Assembly: GCA_031289285.1 (NCBI GenBank)
Contig: JAITPT010000274.1
Location: 1 to 11,480 of the forward strand
From: Puniceicoccales bacterium
GTDB taxonomy: Bacteria > Verrucomicrobiota > Verrucomicrobiia > Opitutales > UBA953
DNA: 11,480 nucleotides
Direction of reading: 5' to 3'
Shown here piece after piece: positions 5,024 through 11,480 of this stretch. The notes beneath the pieces were generated by a model. The model saw nothing but the letters and a program-made list of their open reading frames with translations, made no database searches and was not told the origin of the DNA. How positions within the stretch are numbered: position 1 is the stretch's first letter; the number at the start of each line of letters is the position of its first letter. A program made the position numbers and the translations under genes.

Positions 5024-8000
5024 TCAGCGGGCGGCGGTGGTTGCGCCAGCTGCGGCGGGCGCGGCGGTGGCGGGTTCGGGTTCGGCGATGGGCTGCGGCG
5101 TGTAGGGGTATTGCGTTTGGAGGGCGCGGGCGCGGGCGGTCTCGGGTGCTTTGGCGACGGCTTCGTCGTTGAGCATTTGGTGAATGGTCAGGCCGACGTT
5201 GACTTTGAACTTGGGGTTAATCTTGGCGAGGCGGATGTATAGCTCGATGGCGCGGTCGTAGGCTTTGGCGGTGACGGTGCCGTATTTTTTCCAAGCGAAG
5301 CGGCAGCGGTTGTAGTAGTTGATGGCTTCGTTGGTGTGCCCGCGTTTTTCCTCGATTTGGCCGAGGTAGAAGAGTGCCCATGCGGTAGGTTCGCCGCGCC
5401 ACGCTTTTGTGGCGGCGATGGTGAGGAGGACGGCTCGCGCTTCGTCGAGGTTGCGGTCGATTTTTTCTACTTTTGCGGTGGGGACGTCAGCCGTGGTTTT
5501 TCCCTTGGGGAGGCGTTTGCCGTCTTTGTCAATATAGACGGTGACCATAGGTCCGGGGAGATTTGCGAGGTAGGCGCGGGCGAGGAGGAGGTTAAACTCG
5601 CGCTCTTTGTTATAGACGATGTCGAGGTCGTTGGCTTCGCGGAGGAGGTCGAGAGCTTCGAGGCTGGTTGCGCGGGCGTTTTTTTCGTCGAGGGTTCTGC
5701 TGGCGCGGGCGAGGAGGATTTCGGCTTTGGCGACGAATGCGAAGTCGAGGTAGGTGGAGCCGCGCATGTAGGTGAGCATGTATTGGGCGAAGACCTCGAC
5801 CTTCTCGAAGTCTTTTTGTGCGACGAGGAAGTCAATCAGCGTTGAGACGAGTGAGGCGGAGAGTTCTTGCGGTTCGGTGCGGCTGATGGAGAGGAGGTTT
5901 TGTTTGTGGGTGTCTTCGAGGGAGGCGAGTTTGAGGTCCCACGCATTTTGCTCGGTCTTCTTCTCGTTGCGGAGTTTCTCGGCGGCGATGATTTTTTGCT
6001 GGATTTCGGTGGCCTTGTCGTCCTTTGCGTTTTCGGTGAGTTTGCGCTGGGCCTCGGCGATTTCGTTGTCGCAGGCGCGGATTGCGGAGGCTGTCTGGCG
6101 GCGCAGTCGTTCCCATGCTTGCATCTGCTCTTTGGCGACGCTGGCGCGGGCGAACTTGATGCGCGCGTCGGCGAGCGGTTTGAGAATGGCTCGTGGTGCG
6201 GCTTCGGTCTCGCTGGCGGCGGCATCGGCGGCGGCGGGTTTTGGCGCTGGGGTGAGGACGCGCAGGACGTAGGCGGTGGCGTCGGCGGGCGGGACGGGTT
6301 TGACGGCGGCTGGCTGGAGAAGCTCTGGCCCGTTGGGGTAGCCCTTGGGGTATGTGTATTCTTTGCGTTCTTCTTTATTTTTCACGGCCTCGGCGACGGC
6401 GGCTTCGTATTCGACTTTGCGGCGGTCGTTTTCGGGGCGGACTTTTGACTCTTCGATTTCGCGCAGGAGGGCGGTCTGGTTTCTGGCGTTGAGGGTGTAT
6501 TTGAGGACGGCGCGGCGGACGAGTTCGCCGATTAGTTGTTCGACGTTTTCTTTGGCGGGGTTGTCTATGTTGCGCTTGATTTCGCCTGCGAAGATTTCGA
6601 TGTCATCGCGGCTGTAGTATTCCTTGAATTTTTGCGGGTCGAGGCCGGAGGCGCGGATTGCCTCTTCTGCTTTTTGGATGCGCAGGGCGCGCTTTTTTGC
6701 CTCGGTCTCCTCGTTCATGCGGTTGATGAGGACGGTGACTTTTTCGACTTCGCCTTTGTTTTTTGCGGCTTCGGCTTTCTGGAGTTCTTCCCAGTATTTT
6801 GCTTGGGCTTGTGCTTCGCGGGCGGGGTCGAGGCCGGCGCGGCGGATTTCGTCGGGCGTGAGTTTGCCGAGTTTATCCACGGAGCGTAGTATCCAGTAGA
6901 GGTAGCCGAGTGCTTCGGGGTCGTCTTTGTCCCACTCGTAGAAGGTGGTGTAGATGTCGAGCATTTTGCCCCATTCGTTGAGGGAGGGGAGGCGGCGGTT
7001 TAGCTCCATCGTGACGAACTGAATGGTCTGGGGGTTGCCCCGTGCGCTTTTGGCTGCCTCAATGTAATACTTGATGGCCTCTTCGAGGTGTTTCTTGCGC
7101 GTCTCCTCGTTGTCCCTCGACTTTTTGTCGTCGAACTTGCGGAAATAGACGTCGCCGAGAAGTGTGTAGATTTCGGGTTTTTGTTTTTTGATGTCGCCAG
7201 CGATTGCGGGTGGCGGGGCGGCGTAGTCTTTGAGCCAGTTTTGGCATTCCTCGATGACGCCGTCGTTGTCGGGCTTCACCTTATCTCCGAACTTGACAAG
7301 TGCCATGCGGTAGCGGGCGTCGGGGATGAACTGCCCTTTCGGGTAGAGAGTGATGTAGCCTTCGGGGCCGCCGAATGCGGTGCGTGTCTCGCCGTATTTG
7401 CCGAGGTAGAACCAGCAGAGTGCGCGCAGATAGACCATCTGCTCTTTGTTGGTGCTCTTGGGGTAATTGCCGAGGAACTTGGCGATGGCGGCCTCTGCTT
7501 TTTCCCACTCGACGGACTGGAAGTAGGCGGAGCACACATACCAGTCTATCCATTCTTTGTATTCGAGGCTGAGGGTTTTGACGGACTCGCGAACGGAGTG
7601 AAATTGCTTAACGGCGGCGTCGAACTCGCCTTGGTCGTAGAGGATTTCGCCGCTCATGACGGCGACCTCGCCAAGCTGCTCGGCGTTGGGGTATTTTTTG
7701 ATGTAGAGGTTGCAGTATTTGAGTGCCTCGACGTTGTCGTGCATGGCCCGCAGCGTCTTGATGTAGTAGAAGTGGGCGACGTTCATCTTGGAGAACTTGG
7801 GCGCGTTGTCGAAGACGTCGCGGAAGGCGACGTGGGCTTCCCACGGGCGGTCAAGCTCGAGGAGGCACAGCGCGATGCGGTAGGAGATGAAGGCGTCGTA
7901 GTCTTTGTTCGTGCGAAATTTTTCGATGGTCTCTTTGAAGGCGCTAAGTTCGGCGTCGGCCTTGGTGACTGCGGCTTGGCTATCCTCGTTCTTGGGGTCT

Positions 8001-9073
8001 TTGGCTGCTTCTTTGCGGGCTTTGGCGACCTCGTTTTCTTTTTCTTGGATGGCGGCGTCGAAGAGGAGGCTGAGCGACTTCATGCGCATCGTTTCTTGGT
8101 AGGCGATGAGGGCTTCGCTGTAGAGGCGGTTGCGTTTTTCCTTTGCGTCTTCGGCGTTTTCGCTCTCGGCCTGCCCGAAGAGTGTGTCGCCGATTTCGAA
8201 GCGGCGGAAGTTGGCCATCACGACGTCCACGGGTTTGCCGGAGGCGCCGGCCTTGATGCTCTCGTTCAACTCGCGGGCGAGTTTGGTCTCGCCCATTTTG
8301 GTGTAGATTTCGACGAGGCGCACGGCGGCGTCTTTGACGTATGACTCGAAGTAGTCGCGGCGGGCGATGAGGGGTTTGAGGTGGTCAACGGCGGTCTGGT
8401 AAAACTTTTTTTTCTGTTCCTCGCTTTTGTCGGAGACCTCATCTTCGCGAACTCGTGTGATTTGAATTTCGGCGCGGACGTGCTCTTCCTTGGTGCCGCG
8501 TGGGTCTTTGCGAACGCTGTCAAGGAGCTTGACGGCCTCCTCAAACTTTTTCTGTTTGCCGAGGATTTCGCCGAGGACGGTTTTGCCGACGATGTGGTAG
8601 TTATTGGTAGTACTGAGAAAGGCACCGGTGCCGTCAGGGACTTTGATGAACTCGCGCAGCTGCTTCTCGGCGTCGGCGAGGAGGGCGTCTTTTTCCTCCG
8701 ACTTTTCCGTGGCCTCGGCGAGGACGAGGGCGCAGCTCGCCATGCGGAAGTAGCAGAGACCTTTTGCAGCGGGAGGGAGCTGGTCCCCGTCTCCGAACTC
8801 TTTCAGCAAAGTCTCGTAGTTTTTGTAAGCGCCCTTCAGTGCCTTGACGCCGTTCGGAGTGGTGCCGCCTCGCGAGAAAAGTTTTTCGGCGGCATCGGCG
8901 AGTTCCACGCGGCGGTCTTTTTTTTGCGAGGCGGCTTGGGCGTGGGCGGTGGCGGGCGCGAGGCCGGGCACGTCGAAGGGCAGCGCGGCGGCAGCGGCGA
9001 GGAAGACGCCAGAGAAGGCGAGGCGCAAGGAGGCGCGGTGCAGTTTTGCGAAGGAAGCGTGTGTGGAAGACAT
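5024..9073 (-). CDS. Giant exported TPR / coiled-coil protein, putative periplasmic scaffold
   Basis: The product has 1349 residues. Seen: an unusually long Sec signal peptide, with a hydrophobic core at about 16-31 and AHA before Gln46; N-terminal TPR-like helices (about 55-320); charged coiled-coil-like helices (about 336-394); a clearer TPR block (about 400-700) with pairs such as GEILYDQGEFDAAVKQF and CSAYFQSVEWEKAEAAI; a highly charged helical part (about 740-920); an Ala/Pro hinge (about 925-965); another coiled coil (about 998-1055); and C-terminal TPR units (about 1100-1290) including YLGQIEEKRGHTNEAINYY. The tail is Pro/Ala-rich. TPR arrays bind other proteins, so a scaffold role in the periplasm or at the outer membrane is likely. 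No enzyme motif is seen. The frame stays open far upstream, antisense to the receptor, but the signal peptide fixes the ATG at 9073. It is probably the first gene of the operon. The nearest described analogues are TPR proteins such as YbgF/CpoB or Glt proteins, at a general level only. Confidence 0.88.
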   Translation of the reverse strand: MSSTHASFAKLHRASLRLAFSGVFLAAAAALPFDVPGLAPATAHAQAASQKKDRRVELADAAEKLFSRGGTTPNGVKALKGAYKNYETLLKEFGDGDQLPPAAKGLCYFRMASCALVLAEATEKSEEKDALLADAEKQLREFIKVPDGTGAFLSTTNNYHIVGKTVLGEILGKQKKFEEAVKLLDSVRKDPRGTKEEHVRAEIQITRVREDEVSDKSEEQKKKFYQTAVDHLKPLIARRDYFESYVKDAAVRLVEIYTKMGETKLARELNESIKAGASGKPVDVVMANFRRFEIGDTLFGQAESENAEDAKEKRNRLYSEALIAYQETMRMKSLSLLFDAAIQEKENEVAKARKEAAKDPKNEDSQAAVTKADAELSAFKETIEKFRTNKDYDAFISYRIALCLLELDRPWEAHVAFRDVFDNAPKFSKMNVAHFYYIKTLRAMHDNVEALKYCNLYIKKYPNAEQLGEVAVMSGEILYDQGEFDAAVKQFHSVRESVKTLSLEYKEWIDWYVCSAYFQSVEWEKAEAAIAKFLGNYPKSTNKEQMVYLRALCWFYLGKYGETRTAFGGPEGYITLYPKGQFIPDARYRMALVKFGDKVKPDNDGVIEECQNWLKDYAAPPPAIAGDIKKQKPEIYTLLGDVYFRKFDDKKSRDNEETRKKHLEEAIKYYIEAAKSARGNPQTIQFVTMELNRRLPSLNEWGKMLDIYTTFYEWDKDDPEALGYLYWILRSVDKLGKLTPDEIRRAGLDPAREAQAQAKYWEELQKAEAAKNKGEVEKVTVLINRMNEETEAKKRALRIQKAEEAIRASGLDPQKFKEYYSRDDIEIFAGEIKRNIDNPAKENVEQLIGELVRRAVLKYTLNARNQTALLREIEESKVRPENDRRKVEYEAAVAEAVKNKEERKEYTYPKGYPNGPELLQPAAVKPVPPADATAYVLRVLTPAPKPAAADAAASETEAAPRAILKPLADARIKFARASVAKEQMQAWERLRRQTASAIRACDNEIAEAQRKLTENAKDDKATEIQQKIIAAEKLRNEKKTEQNAWDLKLASLEDTHKQNLLSISRTEPQELSASLVSTLIDFLVAQKDFEKVEVFAQYMLTYMRGSTYLDFAFVAKAEILLARASRTLDEKNARATSLEALDLLREANDLDIVYNKEREFNLLLARAYLANLPGPMVTVYIDKDGKRLPKGKTTADVPTAKVEKIDRNLDEARAVLLTIAATKAWRGEPTAWALFYLGQIEEKRGHTNEAINYYNRCRFAWKKYGTVTAKAYDRAIELYIRLAKINPKFKVNVGLTIHQMLNDEAVAKAPETARARALQTQYPYTPQPIAEPEPATAAPAAAGATTAAR

Positions 9074-9263
9074 GGCGTTGACGGTGTTGAGATGTTGAGG
9101 TGGCGTGGCAAAAAAAATGGAAGACTCGCACAGATGGCGCGGCAAACAGCCCGCCCCCGCGCAAGCGGAAGTGCGGCAGGATTGGCATCGCGGCGGAATT
9201 GTCGAGAAGGTTTTTTGCAACTTTCTTTTTGCGCCATTGTCCGCAGCCCGCCGACATCCGGCT
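9074..9263. promoter_or_regulatory. Divergent intergenic region between the giant TPR gene and the TonB-dependent receptor gene
   Basis: This 190-base region must hold the promoters of both divergent genes unless they start elsewhere. I see no convincing -35/-10 pair on either strand and no Fur-box-like palindrome. An A/T-rich island at 9209-9230 contains two direct copies of TTTTTGC (9212-9218 and 9226-9232) spaced 14 bases apart, and a minimal CCGC-GCAA-GCGG hairpin lies at 9157-9168. Neither start codon has a Shine-Dalgarno sequence. Confidence 0.4.
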
Positions 9264-11456
9264 ATGCACATGAAAAAAAATCTTTCCATCCGAGCTTTGT
9301 TGATTGCGGCGAGTGCCGCATTTGCCAGCGGAGCAGTCGCCGCCAACGCGGCAGAAAATGCAGCGGGGAACTCCGCTAAAGATGCGCCGACGACGGCTGC
9401 AGCGACGGCGGAGAAGCCGGCGGCTGCGACGGCGGCGGCGGCAACGAAGCCGACGGCGGCGGCAACGAAGCCGACGGCTGCGGCAACGAAGCCGGCTGCG
9501 GCAACTACGGAGGCAGCGGGCGTGACGCGGCTTGCGCCGGTGCTCGTCACGGCGTCGGTGCCGTTTGTGCAGAGCGCGGATGCGGGCGCGTTTGCCAATG
9601 CGCCGACGGTCGTCGGGCGCGCACAAATCGAGGAGCTTAACGCGCCAGACATTGGTTCTGCGCTGCGCACGGTGCCCGGCGTGAGCATCTCGCGCAACGG
9701 CATCGTCGGCTCCTACGGCGGCGCAGGCGGCGGCGGCATTTTCATTCGCGGGCTGGGCGTAAGCCGCCCGGGCGGCGAGTTGCTCACGCTCTTTGACGGC
9801 GTGCCGCGCTTCAACCCGCTGTTCAGCCACCCGCTGCTCGACTTGCTTTCGACCGATGCCGCCGAGTCGTTGACCGTCCACAAGGGAGCCGCGCCGCATG
9901 TTTTCGGAAACGGTTTTGCGGCGATCAACATCGAGCCGCGCAGCGCACCGGCAGCGGAGGGTTTCGGCGGCGAGGTCTTCGGCGGCTACGGCACACACGA
10001 CACGGTTGCCGAGGCGGTCACCGTCCACGGGCGACAGGGGCCGGAGGATTTTACAGTGGGGCAAAGTTTCCGGCGCAGCGCCGGGCACCGCGTCAACGGC
10101 GGCGGCGAGCTTGAAGATTATTTTGCGCGGCTGGGCTACAGCTTGAACGAGCACTGGTCGCTCTCGCTCTCCGCCGACCACACGAACAACTACGCAGAAG
10201 ACCCGGGCGACACGCGCCAGAGACCGTTTCACCAAGGCAACTACCACAGCCGCGACACGATGGGCGTCTTCACGCTCGCCAACAACTACGCGACCGCCAA
10301 GGGCTACATCAAGGGCTACTATCAGAACGGGCGCGCCGCTTGGTTCGACCAAGGGATGAGCGCCACGAACCCCGCATTTAGCCCGACAGCAGACGACCTC
10401 ACCGCGATGGACTGGAACAGCTACGGCGTCCACGTGCGCGAGGTTTTCACGCCGCTGGAAAACATAGAGTTTTTGCTCGGTGCCGATATTGACGCGCAGA
10501 GCGGCAAGGCGAGTTTCTCAAAATACAACGGAGCGAAGTCGCATTTTGAGCGCACGGACTTCGTCCTCTACTCGCCCTACGCGGCGGTGAGCCGGTTGTT
10601 CGGGAACGTGGAAGGTTTTTACGCGCAGCCGTCGGCGGGGCTGCGTTTCTACGCGCACAATGTTTTTGATGCGGAGGCCGCGCCACACGCAGGCCTGAAG
10701 CTCGGCTACAAGGACACCGAGCTACGCGCCAACTACGCGAGAGGCGTAAGTTATCCCGGGCAATACACGGCGGTGTTTCACACCGTGAGCCTGCCGTTTC
10801 TGACCGGCGCACCCGCCACCGCCAACGCTTGGCGCGACCTCGACGCAGAGACGCTCGACCATTTTGAAATCGCACTGAGCCACCGCATCCGCCCCGAGTT
10901 GACAGCCACCGTCACCGGATTTTACGACGACGGCCATGACCGCATGATAATGGTGTTCCCCGGTGCGGGCGTGACGCCGGGCTTTGCCAATGTCGCAAGG
11001 TATCACAACTACGGCGTGGAGGTCGCCATCGCCTACTCGCCGATTAGAGATTTGTCGCTTTTCGCAGGCGCGACATGGCTGCGCAGCAAAAGCGACCCCT
11101 ACCCCCTGCCCTTCGCGCCGAAGTGGAGTGCGAGCGCAGGCTTCACGTGGCGTTTCCTCGAAAACTTTCGGTTCAGCGTGGACGCCACTTGGCGCGACTC
11201 GATGTTGAACATGGACGGCACGCGAATGCCTTCGGCAGCGGCGACTGCTCCGGCGGCTTTGCAAGCGGCGCACGTGTCGCCGTTTTTCCTGCTCAACGCT
11301 CGTCTCGCCTACGAGTTTGCCTTGCCTGCCTTTGGCATAAAAAGTGGCGAGGTCTTCATCGCCGGCGAAAACCTCACCGACACCAACTACTACTACCGCC
11401 CGGGCTACCCCATGCCCGGCATCGGCGGCATGGTCGGGCTGAAAGCGAGGTTTTAG
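9264..11456 (+). CDS. TonB-dependent outer-membrane receptor
   Basis: This 730-residue outer-membrane transporter takes up a bound substrate, typically a metal chelate or cofactor, with energy from a TonB-ExbB-ExbD complex. Seen: a signal peptide (MKKNLSIRALLIAASAAF, cleavage near ANA-AE); an Ala/Thr/Lys/Pro-rich linker of about 55 residues with a tandem repeat (61-80); a TonB-box-like APVLVTAS (91-98); a plug domain at about 112-226 with IEELNAPDIGSALRTVPGV, IFIRGLG, LTLFDGVP and VFGNGFAAINIEPR; and a beta-barrel to the end. The end has GENLTDTNYYYRPGYPMPG, a typical last-strand region, and a terminal Phe, the usual assembly signal of outer-membrane proteins. ATG at 9270 (MKKN) is an equal alternative start; neither has a ribosome binding site. 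An earlier in-frame ATG at 9105 would bury the signal peptide and is rejected. The gene is divergent from the TPR-ExbB-ExbD operon. The substrate cannot be told. Confidence 0.93.
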   Translation: MHMKKNLSIRALLIAASAAFASGAVAANAAENAAGNSAKDAPTTAAATAEKPAAATAAAATKPTAAATKPTAAATKPAAATTEAAGVTRLAPVLVTASVPFVQSADAGAFANAPTVVGRAQIEELNAPDIGSALRTVPGVSISRNGIVGSYGGAGGGGIFIRGLGVSRPGGELLTLFDGVPRFNPLFSHPLLDLLSTDAAESLTVHKGAAPHVFGNGFAAINIEPRSAPAAEGFGGEVFGGYGTHDTVAEAVTVHGRQGPEDFTVGQSFRRSAGHRVNGGGELEDYFARLGYSLNEHWSLSLSADHTNNYAEDPGDTRQRPFHQGNYHSRDTMGVFTLANNYATAKGYIKGYYQNGRAAWFDQGMSATNPAFSPTADDLTAMDWNSYGVHVREVFTPLENIEFLLGADIDAQSGKASFSKYNGAKSHFERTDFVLYSPYAAVSRLFGNVEGFYAQPSAGLRFYAHNVFDAEAAPHAGLKLGYKDTELRANYARGVSYPGQYTAVFHTVSLPFLTGAPATANAWRDLDAETLDHFEIALSHRIRPELTATVTGFYDDGHDRMIMVFPGAGVTPGFANVARYHNYGVEVAIAYSPIRDLSLFAGATWLRSKSDPYPLPFAPKWSASAGFTWRFLENFRFSVDATWRDSMLNMDGTRMPSAAATAPAALQAAHVSPFFLLNARLAYEFALPAFGIKSGEVFIAGENLTDTNYYYRPGYPMPGIGGMVGLKARF
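9444..9503 (+). repeat. 21-bp tandem repeat in the receptor N-terminal linker
   Basis: Two copies of a 21-base unit encoding TKPTAAA (9444-9464 and 9465-9485, one base different) are followed by a shortened 18-base copy encoding TKPAAA (9486-9503). The units keep the reading frame. The repeat lies between the signal peptide and the TonB-box-like segment, where a flexible linker can change in length without harming the plug or barrel. Confidence 0.8.
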
Positions 11457-11480
11457 CGGGGGTAGGGCGGCGGGCGGGCG

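Noticed and set aside
7088..8344. 418-codon plus-strand open frame inside the giant TPR gene
   Set aside because: Its Val/Phe/Gly/Asp-rich translation mirrors the codon pattern of the opposite strand, and the minus-strand frame has clear TPR units and a signal peptide.
9157..9168. CCGC-GCAA-GCGG hairpin with a GNRA-type loop in the receptor leader
   Set aside because: Only four base pairs with no extension; expected by chance in GC-rich DNA and not enough for a riboswitch or thermometer call.
9105..9263. Earlier ATG at 9105 as start of the receptor
   Set aside because: It would place a classical signal peptide 53-55 residues inside the protein; the added residues show no conservation-like features and the region is the expected promoter space.
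9074..9703. Upstream extension of the giant TPR reading frame on the minus strand to position 9703
   Set aside because: The extra part is antisense to the receptor's signal peptide, repeat and plug; its translation is low complexity, and a good signal peptide starts at the ATG at 9073.
8634..10433. 599-codon minus-strand open frame across the divergent region
   Set aside because: It is Arg/Ala-rich with no domain, runs antisense to the receptor and out of frame with the giant TPR gene; it is a shadow of GC-rich codon use.
10842..10853. ACGCAGAGACGC inside the receptor gene, similar to the 8-bp repeat
   Set aside because: It encodes part of LDAETLDHFE, a region constrained in the receptor family, and lacks further repeat units; a chance match.
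1..11480. tRNA, rRNA, CRISPR arrays, transposase genes or integration sites
   Set aside because: I looked for clover-leaf ends, regularly spaced repeats and transposase motifs on both strands and saw none.

Overview
The window looks like chromosomal DNA of a Gram-negative, GC-rich (roughly 60% by eye) bacterium. I infer the PVC group, most likely Verrucomicrobiota (Opitutales-like). The reasons are an outer-membrane TonB-dependent receptor, large exported TPR proteins next to one MotA/TolQ/ExbB and two ExbD/TolR genes, start codons mostly without Shine-Dalgarno sequences, and two short repeat sequences of a kind I associate with such genomes. The phylum is an inference, not something the sequence proves.

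Layout: six genes lie head to tail on the minus strand and are read from about 9073 down to 157. They are a 1349-residue exported TPR/coiled-coil protein (5024-9073), a 440-residue exported helical-repeat protein with a Lys-Pro linker (3615-4937), a MotA/TolQ/ExbB-family channel subunit with a signal peptide (2504-3379), two ExbD/TolR-family subunits (1973-2452 and 1466-1942), and an ABC ATPase with a TOBE domain (157-1437). The last four are tightly spaced (51, 30 and 28 bases). A 235-base gap before the channel gene may hold a second promoter. One gene is divergent on the plus strand: a TonB-dependent receptor (9264-11456), separated from the giant TPR gene by 190 bases.

How the genes may work together: the ExbB/ExbD pair family converts proton-motive force into motion in the periplasm. 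The two exported TPR proteins are plausible periplasmic scaffolds or partners of that motor, and the divergent receptor is the sort of outer-membrane client such motors energise. No tonB, substrate-binding protein or permease is in the window. One ExbB-like plus two ExbD-like proteins with large periplasmic TPR partners also resembles the Agl/Glt machinery of myxobacteria, so a role other than nutrient uptake is open.

Points of note: the ABC ATPase keeps Walker A and the Q-loop but is altered at the signature, the catalytic Glu, the D-loop Asp and the H-loop His. It also carries Ala-rich insertions and an 8-bp tandem repeat inside its coding sequence. It is the only minus-strand gene with a strong Shine-Dalgarno sequence, whereas two of the other leaders have no G at all in the mRNA strand. 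The many long open frames antisense to these genes are composition-driven shadows and are not annotated.
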